Positions 30,371 through 38,446 of a DNA stretch of 64,000 nt are shown here, one piece after another. Position 1 is the stretch's first letter. Each line of letters starts with the position of its first letter. Location: NCBI RefSeq assembly GCF_001427635.1, contig NZ_LMHA01000001.1:1585132-1649131 (forward strand). Reading direction: 5' to 3'. The notes below the pieces were generated by a model. It did no database searches, was not told where the DNA came from, and was given only the letters and a program-made list of their open reading frames with translations. The translations under genes and the position numbers were made by a program. This DNA is from Pseudoxanthomonas sp. Root65 (GTDB lineage: Bacteria > Pseudomonadota > Gammaproteobacteria > Xanthomonadales > Xanthomonadaceae).

Positions 30371-31099
30371 ATGAAGCCATGGTGTGCGCTGGGCGTGTTG
30401 CTGGTGGCCGGATCGGCCTTTGCGGAAGGCAAGGACGATCCCGTGCTGTTTCCCGCCACCGCCAGGATCGTATTGGACGCCGAAGGCGTCCCCCGGCAGG
30501 TGCAGGCCAATCCGAAGCTGCCCGTGCCGGTGCGCGAGGCGATCGAGCGGCGCGTGGCGCAATGGCGCTTCGAGCCGGCGCACGTCGACGGGGTGGCCAA
30601 GCCGGGTATCACCCACGTCAGGCTGCAGGCCTGCGCGATTCCCAAGCCCGATGGCAGTCTGCACATCGGCATGGACTACCAGGGCAATGGCCCGGGCTAT
30701 GCCAACGACGCCTTGCGACTGCCGCGGCTGCCTTATCCGCCCACCGCGATGCGGTCGGGGGCGCAGGCCAACATCAACCTCGACGTGCGGGTGGGCGAGG
30801 ATGGGCTGGTCACGCTGCAGTCGATGAACGCCACGCGCGGCTCCGTGAAGGACTTCAAGGCCATCCTGGAAGCCTGGGTCGCGGTGATGCGTTATGTGCC
30901 CGAAGAGGTGGATGGGCGACCCATCGCCACCCAGGTGCGGATCCCGGTCAGTTTCTACTTCAGCGAGCGCTCCCAGCGACGGGAGTTGCAGGCCTCGGCG
31001 GCCCGCACGCCCGAATGCGTCGCCGCCGCCGGTCAGCCGAGCGAGCCGGCGCATCCGGTCGTGCTGGATTCCCCCTTCAAGCCCCTGCAGACGGGCTGA
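30371..31099 (+). CDS. Periplasmic TonB_C-like protein, fourth relative
   Basis: A 242-residue paralogue of the preceding gene, 31 bases downstream. Shared segments include YVPEEVDGRPIATQVRI and the ending PVVLDSPFKPLQTG. The signal peptide is short (MKPWCALGVLLVAGSAFA). WRFEPAHVDG and VDARGVPR-type sequences mark the duplicated fold. Conserved Cys in LQACAIP also occurs in the third relative. Role unknown, but the tandem with the third relative implies a common complex. Confidence 0.78.
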   Translation: MKPWCALGVLLVAGSAFAEGKDDPVLFPATARIVLDAEGVPRQVQANPKLPVPVREAIERRVAQWRFEPAHVDGVAKPGITHVRLQACAIPKPDGSLHIGMDYQGNGPGYANDALRLPRLPYPPTAMRSGAQANINLDVRVGEDGLVTLQSMNATRGSVKDFKAILEAWVAVMRYVPEEVDGRPIATQVRIPVSFYFSERSQRRELQASAARTPECVAAAGQPSEPAHPVVLDSPFKPLQTG

Positions 31100-31174
31100 C
31101 CCCTGCGGAAGCAGCGGCGGCCGCAGCCGTGACCCTGCTCGCCTTGCCCGGCGGCAGTTCAATGTGACCCATGT

Positions 31175-31218
31175 CGCAAATGTGAATTCTGTAAGTTAAG
31201 ATACGGATCACATTTGCG
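31175..31218. promoter_or_regulatory. Operator-like inverted repeat around a -10 box, upstream of the DUF11 gene
   Basis: CGCAAATGTGA (31175-31185) and TCACATTTGCG (31208-31218) are perfect 11-base complements 22 bases apart. TAAGAT at 31197-31202 between them is a plausible -10 box, so the arms would overlap the -35 side and the transcription start. A further AATGTGA sits at 31161-31167. This looks like a regulator's site for the gene at 31346. The regulator is unknown. Confidence 0.6.
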
Positions 31219-31345
31219 GTCGACCCCTCCTTGCCTGGACGGCGTCCTGGGTCGGCTTGCCACAGGGGGCAAGCAATAGGGTCCGTTGTCGGGATGGACC
31301 TGCGGAGCGCCTCTTCCACAGAAGCGTCAGGGGATCCGTTCGTCG

Positions 31346-33082
31346 ATGTCGTACCGCGCTATTGATGCCTTGCGTCCGCAGGGCGCACGTTCCACACGTC
31401 TGCCGTCCTCCCTCGTCTCCCGCCCCGCCCGCGTATTCCGTGGCCGGCAACGCCGTGCCGCGCAGGCCGGTCTGCTGATCGCCGGTTTGCTGGCGGCAGG
31501 ATCCGCGCTGGCGCTGATTACCGGCACGTGGACCACCAGCGGGTCCGCCTCGGCCAACACGAATGTCAACGGCATCACGGTCACCTGGACGGGCGCGTCC
31601 GACCAGAACTATGCCAACGGCGCTTTCAACACGTCGACCACCGGTGGGTGGTGGACCGAGCCCTACGGCGGCACCGTTCCCGGCGGCCCCTCGCTGGTGA
31701 TGCTGCACGACAGCGGTACGCGCAACTACACCGTGACCTTCAGCAAGGCGGTCGACAACCCCGTGCTGCACATCGACCGCCTCGGCGGCGCCATCGGCAG
31801 CGATCCCAACAGCTCGCGCTGGACGCTCGGCGCCACCAGCGCGACGGGCGGCACGGTCACGATGACGGAGTTGAGCGGCAACCCGCAGTTCGTGCTGAGT
31901 GGCAATACCTTCTTCCGGCAGACCGGCACTGCCTTCGCCGACAGTGCGGACGGCGAGTGCCGGACAGGCAATGCCGCGTCCGTGGCGCGCGGCACAGCGT
32001 GCGGCTCGATCCGCTTCAACGGTACCGGCGTCACCAGCCTGACCTTCAGCGTCTCCCAGTCGGGTCCTGCCGGCGGCGACGAGCTCGAACTCCGTTGGAG
32101 CGTCCCCGGTTCCAACGTCATCGTGCGCAAGCAGTCCGCCGGCGGAACCGGCACGTTCGGCATCACCGCCAGCAACGCGCTGTCGCAGAGCTTCAACCTG
32201 ACCACCACGGCGCAGAACTCACCAGTGGCCTCCGCCGTGTACCCGGTGACCAACCATGCCGCCGCGATTACGCTGACCGAGACCACGGTGCCGTCGGGCT
32301 ATGTGCTGACGGCCGGCAGCTGTACCGATCAGAGCAACGCCAGCGTGCCCGCGACGATCAGCACGGCGACGCGCCAGCTCACCATCGCCGCCGGCGCCTA
32401 CCGCGCCAACCAGACCATCACCTGCACGCTTAGCAACAGCGCGACCGCCACGCTGGCACTGGCCAAGACGTGGGTGGATGCGGCCATCAACGACACCGCA
32501 GTGCTGGCGGCCACCGGCGGCGCCAACAACGCCGCGCTGTCATCCACCGCCAACAGCGCGTCGGAAACCGATACCGGCACCGCCGTGCAGGTAGCGCCGG
32601 GCAACGTCATCACCCTGGCGGAAACGCTGGGTGCCGGCAACGCGCGGAGCTACACCGCCAGCGCATGGTCGTGCAGTGGCGGCAGCCTCAGCGGCAACAC
32701 GCTGACCCTGACCAGTGCCCATGCGGGCCAGGCCATCGTCTGCACGATCACCAATCGCGCGCGCGTGGTCGACGTGTCGGTGGTGAAGTCGGCCGCCGCC
32801 GGTGCCGCCACCAGCGGGCAGGTGAAGACGTTCACCGTGGTCGTGTCGAACGCCGGTCCCGCCGCCGCCGATGGTGCCGTGGTCAGCGACACGCCCGGTG
32901 CCGGCCTGACCTGCCCGGCGGCAGGCAATCCGATCACCTGCGCGGCCAGCGGGGGCGGCGCCTGTCCGGGCGCGGGCGCGCTGCCCAGCCTCGTCGGCGG
33001 CGGCGTGGCCGTACCCGTGCTGCCGGCCGGCGGCGTGGTGACGTTCACCGTGCCCTGCCAGGTGAGCGCGAGCGGGTTCTGA
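31346..33082 (+). CDS. Secreted protein with C-terminal DUF11 repeat
   Basis: A 578-residue exported surface or extracellular protein. The signal region (basic RVFRGRQRRAAQAG then hydrophobic LLIAGLLAAGSALA) starts about 40 residues in, so the N-terminus is unusually long. The mature part is Ser/Thr/Gly/Asn-rich beta-sheet sequence with no enzyme motif. Two repeated Cys-containing prealbumin-like modules follow (ending CTLSN and CTITN). The C-terminus is one DUF11 module with VVKSAAAGAATSGQVKTF, NAGPAAADGAVVSDT and CTxx-type cysteines. It has no sortase or PEP-CTERM signal. It has its own 137-base leader and an operator-like region. Confidence 0.75.
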   Translation: MSYRAIDALRPQGARSTRLPSSLVSRPARVFRGRQRRAAQAGLLIAGLLAAGSALALITGTWTTSGSASANTNVNGITVTWTGASDQNYANGAFNTSTTGGWWTEPYGGTVPGGPSLVMLHDSGTRNYTVTFSKAVDNPVLHIDRLGGAIGSDPNSSRWTLGATSATGGTVTMTELSGNPQFVLSGNTFFRQTGTAFADSADGECRTGNAASVARGTACGSIRFNGTGVTSLTFSVSQSGPAGGDELELRWSVPGSNVIVRKQSAGGTGTFGITASNALSQSFNLTTTAQNSPVASAVYPVTNHAAAITLTETTVPSGYVLTAGSCTDQSNASVPATISTATRQLTIAAGAYRANQTITCTLSNSATATLALAKTWVDAAINDTAVLAATGGANNAALSSTANSASETDTGTAVQVAPGNVITLAETLGAGNARSYTASAWSCSGGSLSGNTLTLTSAHAGQAIVCTITNRARVVDVSVVKSAAAGAATSGQVKTFTVVVSNAGPAAADGAVVSDTPGAGLTCPAAGNPITCAASGGGACPGAGALPSLVGGGVAVPVLPAGGVVTFTVPCQVSASGF

Positions 33083-33156
33083 CCCGGCGGCGCGCTTCCC
33101 AAGCGCGTGCCGAGTCTCCATGATGCGGCTCCGTTCTCCGCCGCCTCGCTGACGCA

Positions 33157-35256
33157 ATGAGTCGTACCGCCTGGCTGTGGGTGGTGGTGGTACTGACCAC
33201 CATCGCCCTGGCCGCGACCTTCCTGGTCACCCCGCGCTTCCCCGTTCCCGTGCCCGACGCCGGTCCGCCCGTCACCGCGTTCGGCTGGACCGGACAACTG
33301 TCCCTGGTCGCCGGCGATGGTGTGCGTGGCACGCGCGACGGCGCCGGCCCGCAGGCGCGCTTCGACGATCCCTGGGGCATCGTCGTGATGGAAGACGGCA
33401 CGCGCTACGTCGCCGATGCCGGCGACAGCAACCGGATCCGCCGCATCACCCGCGATGGCGTGGTGTCGACCCTGGCCGGCGGCAGCGAAGGCTTCACCGA
33501 CGGCACCGGCGCGGCGGCGGCGTTCCACACGCCGTCGGCGCTGGCGCGCGATGGCGCCGGCAATCTCTACGTCGCCGACACCGGCAACCACGCCATCCGC
33601 CGGATCACCCCGGACGGCGTGGTGACCACGGTGGCCGGTACCGGCACGCCGGGGTTCCGCGACGGTCCTGCGTTGCAGGCGCAGTTCAACGGCCCGATCG
33701 GCGTAGCCGTGGACGGCGGCGGACGCGTTTATGTGGCCGACACCTACAACGACCGCATCCGCCTGATCGACCGCGATGGCAGCGTCACCACGCTGGCCGG
33801 TGGCGATGCACCGGGTTTCGTCGATGGTTCCGGCAGCGAGGCGCGCTTCGATACGCCCACCGCCATCGTCGTGGACGCCACCGGCGTGACCTGGATCGCC
33901 GACCTGCGCAACGACGCCATCCGCCGCATCGGGCGGCAGGGCGGCGTCAGCACGCTGCCGATGCAGCCCGACCTGCCGACGCAGGCCGGGCCGCGTCGAC
34001 CGCTGTCGCTGGCGCTGACGCACGACGGCCATCTGTATGTCGGCGAGCTGTTCACCGGTCGGGTGATGCAGGTGATGCGGGATGGTCGCTGGCACGCGCT
34101 GGCCGGCCACATGCCGGGACAGCGCCTGTCGCGGACGGCGGGACTCGCAGTCGACGCGGCAGGACAGGTGCATGTCACCGACGCGGGCAGCCATCGCGTG
34201 CACCGCATCGCGGCGCTGGCGGACGGCGCCCTGCCGGCACCGGCCATCGTCGGTCCCTCGGCGGAGGATCCGCTGCCGCAGACCGCGGGCCGCTGGCCGC
34301 TGGCGCCGCAGGATGGCTGGCACGAAGTCGTCGGCACGCTGGGCGAAGTACGCGGCGACTACAGCGGCGAGAGCCGCCACCATCTGCACGGTGGCCTCGA
34401 CATCCGCGGCGATGTCGGCGCCACGGTGCTCGCCATCGCCGACGGCAAGGTCAGCAGCCCGTCCGCCGCCTGGAACTTCGACGGCCTCAGCGAAGGCCTG
34501 GGCCTTGGCGCGCTGGACTACATCCACATGCGCGTCGGCCGCACGCCGCGCGGCGACCTGCTGGATCCCGTGCGCTTCCAACTGCTGCATGACCTCAGCG
34601 GCGATCCCAGCCGCATCCGCGTGCGCCGCGGGACGCGTTTCGCCGCCGGGGATGCGCTGGGCACGGTCAACCGCATGGCGCACGTGCACCTGTCGATCGG
34701 GCCGTCGGGCTACGAGCGCAACGCCATCGCGCTCGGCTTCGCCGGCTTCACCGACGCGTATCCGCCTCGCATCGACGAGGTCGCCCTGTTCGACACGCTG
34801 GACCAGCCCATCGACCAGCGGCAGGAGGGCCGCGTGCTGGTGCCGCGCGACCTGCAGGGCGTGCGCATCGTGGTGGATGCCTGGGACCAGGTGGACCGCA
34901 ACCTGCCGCGGCGCCGGCTCGGCCTGCATGCGCTGGGCTACCAGCTGCTGCACGACGACGGCACGCCGGTCGCCGGCTTCGAGACGCCGCGGATGACCCT
35001 CGATTTCCAGCGCCTGCCTTCCGACGATGCGGTGCAGGTCGCCTACGCCCCCGGCAGCGGCATCACCGTGCACGGCAGTGCGGTGACGCGCTTCCGCTAC
35101 AGCGTGACCAACACCGTCCGCGACGGCCAATGGGCCGAAGGCAGCTGGCAGGTGGGGTCATTGCCGCCAGGCGACTACACGTTGCGGATCACCGCCCGTG
35201 ACTACAGCGGCAACGAAGCCCAGGCGCGCCGCGATTTGAAACTGCGCCTGCAGTAG
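33157..35256 (+). CDS. NHL beta-propeller fused to an M23/LytM-like domain
   Basis: A 699-residue protein with a single N-terminal membrane helix (about 4-25). Residues 45-360 are NHL repeats, each with FxxPxGIAVD/ALARD, GxLYVADTGNHAIRRI and SVTTLAG-type strands. Residues 385-540 resemble an M23 metallopeptidase: HGGLD has His411 and Asp415, DVGATVLAIADG follows, and His509/His511 in AHVHLS fit the last metal ligand pair. The C-terminus may be an immunoglobulin-like fold ending in a DYSGNEAQ motif. The membrane anchor points the domains to the periplasm. The fusion is unusual; substrate unknown, peptidoglycan or a protein. Confidence 0.72.
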   Translation: MSRTAWLWVVVVLTTIALAATFLVTPRFPVPVPDAGPPVTAFGWTGQLSLVAGDGVRGTRDGAGPQARFDDPWGIVVMEDGTRYVADAGDSNRIRRITRDGVVSTLAGGSEGFTDGTGAAAAFHTPSALARDGAGNLYVADTGNHAIRRITPDGVVTTVAGTGTPGFRDGPALQAQFNGPIGVAVDGGGRVYVADTYNDRIRLIDRDGSVTTLAGGDAPGFVDGSGSEARFDTPTAIVVDATGVTWIADLRNDAIRRIGRQGGVSTLPMQPDLPTQAGPRRPLSLALTHDGHLYVGELFTGRVMQVMRDGRWHALAGHMPGQRLSRTAGLAVDAAGQVHVTDAGSHRVHRIAALADGALPAPAIVGPSAEDPLPQTAGRWPLAPQDGWHEVVGTLGEVRGDYSGESRHHLHGGLDIRGDVGATVLAIADGKVSSPSAAWNFDGLSEGLGLGALDYIHMRVGRTPRGDLLDPVRFQLLHDLSGDPSRIRVRRGTRFAAGDALGTVNRMAHVHLSIGPSGYERNAIALGFAGFTDAYPPRIDEVALFDTLDQPIDQRQEGRVLVPRDLQGVRIVVDAWDQVDRNLPRRRLGLHALGYQLLHDDGTPVAGFETPRMTLDFQRLPSDDAVQVAYAPGSGITVHGSAVTRFRYSVTNTVRDGQWAEGSWQVGSLPPGDYTLRITARDYSGNEAQARRDLKLRLQ

Positions 35257-35381
35257 GGCGGGGCCCGTCGCCTTGTCCGCGCGCATCGATCCTCGCCGCG
35301 CGAATGTCGATCCGTTCCTCTCCGGTTCGTCGCACTCCTGAAAGCGGCCGGACTCCCCGGCCCGCACGACGGGAGAACACC

Positions 35382-35807
35382 ATGCGCGTGATGGTCATCG
35401 TGAAAGCCAACGCCGATAGCGAAGCCGGGCGGATGCCCAGCACGGAACAACTGACGGCGATGGGCGAATTCAATGAAGCCTTGGTCAAGGCCGGGATCCT
35501 GCTGGCCGGGGAGGGCCTGCACCCCAGCTCGCGCGGCGCGCGCGTGCGCTTCGACGGCAGGCAGCGCACGGTCATCGATGGGCCCTTCGGCGAAACGAAG
35601 GAACTGGTCGCCGGTTTCTGGCTGTGGCAGGTACGCAATGTCGACGAGGCCATCGAGTGGATCAAGCGCGCGCCGTTCGACGGCGGCGAAGAGATCGAAC
35701 TGCGCCCGGTCTTCGAGGCCGACGACTTCGGCGACGCCCTGACCCCGGAACTGCGCGAACAGGAAGCGCGCATCGCCGCACAGATCCCTTCATCCACTGA
35801 ACGTTGA
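35382..35807 (+). CDS. YCII-related (DGPF) domain protein
   Basis: A 141-residue cytoplasmic protein of the YCII/DGPF family, alpha/beta fold of unclear role. The signature DGPFGETKELVAGFWL is intact, and the start ATG follows GGGAGAA. It sits 10 bases before a VOC-family gene, a common pairing. A second YCII protein lies at 40386-40760. Confidence 0.88.
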   Translation: MRVMVIVKANADSEAGRMPSTEQLTAMGEFNEALVKAGILLAGEGLHPSSRGARVRFDGRQRTVIDGPFGETKELVAGFWLWQVRNVDEAIEWIKRAPFDGGEEIELRPVFEADDFGDALTPELREQEARIAAQIPSSTER

Positions 35808-35817
35808 GGTCCACAGC

Positions 35818-36225
35818 ATGAGTACGCAGATCTTCGTCAATCTTCCCGTACGCGACCTGCCGGCGTCGCGCGCCTTCTTCGGCGCGCTGGGCTACAGCGC
35901 CAACCTGAAGTTCACCAACGACGACGCGGCCTGCCTCGTCATCAGCGACACCATCTACGTGATGCTGCTGGTGGAGCCGTTCTTCCAGGGCTTCACCCGC
36001 AAGACGCTCTGCGATGCGCGCACGCACACCGAAGTGATCCTCTGCCTGTCGGCCGACAGCCGCAGCGACGTCGACGCGCTGGTGGACAAGGCGCTGGCCG
36101 CCGGCGGCAGCGAGCCGATGGAGGCCAAGGATTACGGCTTCATGTACCAGCGCAGCTTCCAGGATCTCGATGGCCATCTGTGGGAAGTGGTGCACATGGA
36201 CGAGGACGCGATGCCGGCCGATTGA
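35818..36225 (+). CDS. VOC superfamily (glyoxalase/bleomycin-resistance) protein
   Basis: A 135-residue protein with two beta-alpha-beta-beta-beta repeats: IFVNLPVRDLPASRAFFGALGY at the N-terminus and YQRSFQDLDGHLWEVVHMD at the C-terminus. VOC proteins use paired metal ligands on this fold. It follows the YCII gene and is probably co-transcribed. Substrate unknown. Confidence 0.88.
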   Translation: MSTQIFVNLPVRDLPASRAFFGALGYSANLKFTNDDAACLVISDTIYVMLLVEPFFQGFTRKTLCDARTHTEVILCLSADSRSDVDALVDKALAAGGSEPMEAKDYGFMYQRSFQDLDGHLWEVVHMDEDAMPAD

Positions 36226-36272
36226 CATACATGAATGTAGGTGTGGAATCGATGGCGTCGATGCGTGTGCGC

Positions 36273-36301
36273 TTGCGGGCAGGATGCATCTTTCGTATAG
36301 A
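36273..36301 (+). promoter_or_regulatory. Promoter of the lipoprotein-lipase pair
   Basis: TTGCGG (36273-36278) and TATAGA (36296-36301) are separated by 17 bases, a good sigma-70 promoter. Transcription would start near 36308, leaving a 27-base leader with GGGAGC before the lipoprotein ATG. This gives the pair its own promoter, separate from the VOC gene. Confidence 0.55.
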
Positions 36302-36334
36302 TGTCCCTGCACGCGCGACACGGGAGCTCATCGG

Positions 36335-36976
36335 ATGCAGGGAAGGAAGCCGCCAGTCTCGAGACGTTCACCCCGCCACGCGCAGTCGCTGGCGCTGGTC
36401 TCGGCGATGATCATTTCAACCGCAGGATGCCAGAGCATGGCGATGACGCAGCAATCGGGAAACGCAGAAGCCGGGAACAGGATCGACAATACGGTCGCCG
36501 ACTGGCCGTTGAGGTTCGTGCAGCACAACTTCGGTGCGCACTGCTTCGACACCATCGGCTGCAGGATCACCTACGCGGGCTTCACGCATGGGGTCGAGGG
36601 CCAGGATGAGGTCAGTCCTCCCTTGGCGTCCCGTCGCGGAACGCGGGAGCAGATTCTGCGGGCGGGCCACATTGCGCGGCGGAATTTTCCGCCGCCTGCC
36701 CATGTGGTCTGGCGATCGAAGGATGGCCAACCGCACGAGGCGGACGTCGACATCGGCGAGATCTTCCGTGATCAGAAGATCGTCCATCAGGTGCCGCGCG
36801 AAGACATCCGCGAAGGCGTCTCCATCACGGATCCCGACATCGTGCTCGAAGTCGAGGACCGGACGATCACGGTGTACATGCGGGCTTTCATCCCGACCAA
36901 AGCGCTGCAGATTCCCGGTAACCCTTACAGCGGCCATCGCGACGATCTCGTGCGCGTATGGAGCAGGACCTACTGA
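36335..36976 (+). CDS. Putative lipoprotein, candidate immunity protein for the following lipase
   Basis: A 213-residue protein. After a basic start, SLALVSAMIISTAGC ends in a lipobox with Cys as the lipidation site, so it is a periplasm-facing lipoprotein. The mature part holds WPLRFVQHNFGAHCF, two Cys and a charged C-terminal half ending GHRDDLVRVWSRTY. I recognise no named domain. It starts 23 bases before the DUF2235 lipase, and lipoproteins in this position are typical cognate immunity proteins for lipase effectors. The start is the ATG at MQGRK; a longer frame is not supported. Confidence 0.65.
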   Translation: MQGRKPPVSRRSPRHAQSLALVSAMIISTAGCQSMAMTQQSGNAEAGNRIDNTVADWPLRFVQHNFGAHCFDTIGCRITYAGFTHGVEGQDEVSPPLASRRGTREQILRAGHIARRNFPPPAHVVWRSKDGQPHEADVDIGEIFRDQKIVHQVPREDIREGVSITDPDIVLEVEDRTITVYMRAFIPTKALQIPGNPYSGHRDDLVRVWSRTY

Positions 36977-36999
36977 AGCGATAGTCCAGGGAGCAGGAC

Positions 37000-38349
37000 A
37001 TGGGCGGAGAACGACACCCCGATGGCGTGAGTACGATACCGGCGACGGCCTCGGACCTGGCGACCTTTCACCACGCCAGTGAACAGCTGGCGACATTCTC
37101 CGCGCCTGTCCTCCACGACAATGGCAAGCCAAACGATCGTCTGTTCGTTGCGGCGTTCGACGGCACCGGCAACAGCATGGTCCAGGACGCGCCGGAGAAC
37201 CACACGAACGTCGCGCGTATCGCCCGACAGATCGAGTCGCTGGGAGACCCCGGCATCGCACAAGGCTACGTGGAGGGCCCCGGGACGCAGGGTGGATTCG
37301 GCGGTGGCCTGGACCTTGTCAGGGGACATACCTACGAGTCGCGCATGGAGGACATGTACCTCCAGTTCGTGAAGCAGTCCGCCGCCTGGTTGAAGGAGAA
37401 CCCGGACGCGGACATCCGCATCGCCGCCATCGGGTTCAGTCGTGGTGCGGAACAGGCGGCCGGTTTTACCCGGTTGGTCGAAGAGCGCGGCATCAGGAAC
37501 CCGGAGGGTGCGCAAGTGACGCGCGATGGCGACGGCCGTGTGCTGCACGTCAACTACGTCGGCCCACCGCTACGCGAACCCGGTACCGTCATCCAGGCCG
37601 TCGGCCTGTTCGATCCGGTCGGCACGGGTGAGCCTCGCGACCACGATCGCCGTCTCCCGCCATCGGTGGTATCGGGCTTCCAGATCACCGCGGACGACGA
37701 GCGCCGCAACCTGTTCCCGTCCACGCGCATGCTCGATCCCGGCGTGACCGATTGTGGGCGCTTTCTCAATGTCACGGTGGCCGGCGCGCACAGCGACATC
37801 GGCGGCGGCTACACCCAGGACGGCCTCGGCATCCGTAGCGGCAACCTGATGATCGACTACCTCAACGGCCTGAGCGACCGTCCCTTCCTGGACAAGCGGG
37901 AAGAACCGGACGATCCCGCGCGCAACGTCATCCATCGCTCGGAAGAGCACCAGTTCTTCTACCGCACCTCGATCTACGACAACGCACGCACGCGCGGGGC
38001 CAGAGAAGAACTGGCGCCGTCGCACCTGTGCAGGATCGATTGTCTGGATGCGCTCCCCCGCAATGAAGCGCTCGCCGCGGGACTGGCATGGCGGCCGGTC
38101 GCCATCGGCCCGGTGCCGACGCCCCGGCCGGAGGCGCAGACGTTCACGCCGGAGGGCGGGATGGTCGAGCGCCTGCTCGACGCTGCGAAGCGGGGCGATG
38201 GCAGCGCGGTCGAGCAGATTTCCCGAGAGCACCTGCAGGGAGACATGGGGCAGGCGTGGCTGCGCGCCGGGCAGCAGCGCCTGGAGGCCGCCACTCTCGA
38301 GCCCGTGCCCGTCGAGCGACAGCAGGAGCCGGCCGCGCTCGCGCGCTGA
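37000..38349 (+). CDS. DUF2235 lipase-like protein, candidate secreted effector
   Basis: A 449-residue alpha/beta hydrolase of the DUF2235 class, related to Tle-type phospholipases. FDGTGN (54-58) is the family's opening motif. The nucleophile Ser147 is in GFSRG; Asp205 in FDPVG and His264 in AHSDIGGGY complete a likely triad. No signal peptide is visible, fitting secretion by a type VI or type IV system. The last 70 residues are a charged, Gln-containing tail unlike the hydrolase core. I see no XVIPCD consensus or PAAR/VgrG in the window. Its upstream neighbour is a lipoprotein. Confidence 0.78.
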   Translation: MGGERHPDGVSTIPATASDLATFHHASEQLATFSAPVLHDNGKPNDRLFVAAFDGTGNSMVQDAPENHTNVARIARQIESLGDPGIAQGYVEGPGTQGGFGGGLDLVRGHTYESRMEDMYLQFVKQSAAWLKENPDADIRIAAIGFSRGAEQAAGFTRLVEERGIRNPEGAQVTRDGDGRVLHVNYVGPPLREPGTVIQAVGLFDPVGTGEPRDHDRRLPPSVVSGFQITADDERRNLFPSTRMLDPGVTDCGRFLNVTVAGAHSDIGGGYTQDGLGIRSGNLMIDYLNGLSDRPFLDKREEPDDPARNVIHRSEEHQFFYRTSIYDNARTRGAREELAPSHLCRIDCLDALPRNEALAAGLAWRPVAIGPVPTPRPEAQTFTPEGGMVERLLDAAKRGDGSAVEQISREHLQGDMGQAWLRAGQQRLEAATLEPVPVERQQEPAALAR

Positions 38350-38446
38350 GACGCGTCGCGCAATGGCGTGACCGGGTGCGCTTGTCTGCCGTTGCCGCCC
38401 TGCGCTTTAATTCGTGCGGGGATACGCGATGCCAAGGGAGGCATCC

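Noticed and set aside
31181..31212. CRP/Clp site (TGTGA-TCACA)
   Set aside because: The spacing is 22 bases, not six, and the conserved part extends beyond TGTGA, so it is not the standard site.
36335..38349. Xanthomonas-type T4SS effector with XVIPCD domain
   Set aside because: The C-terminus is short and lacks the motifs I associate with XVIPCD; I keep the broader effector-immunity call.
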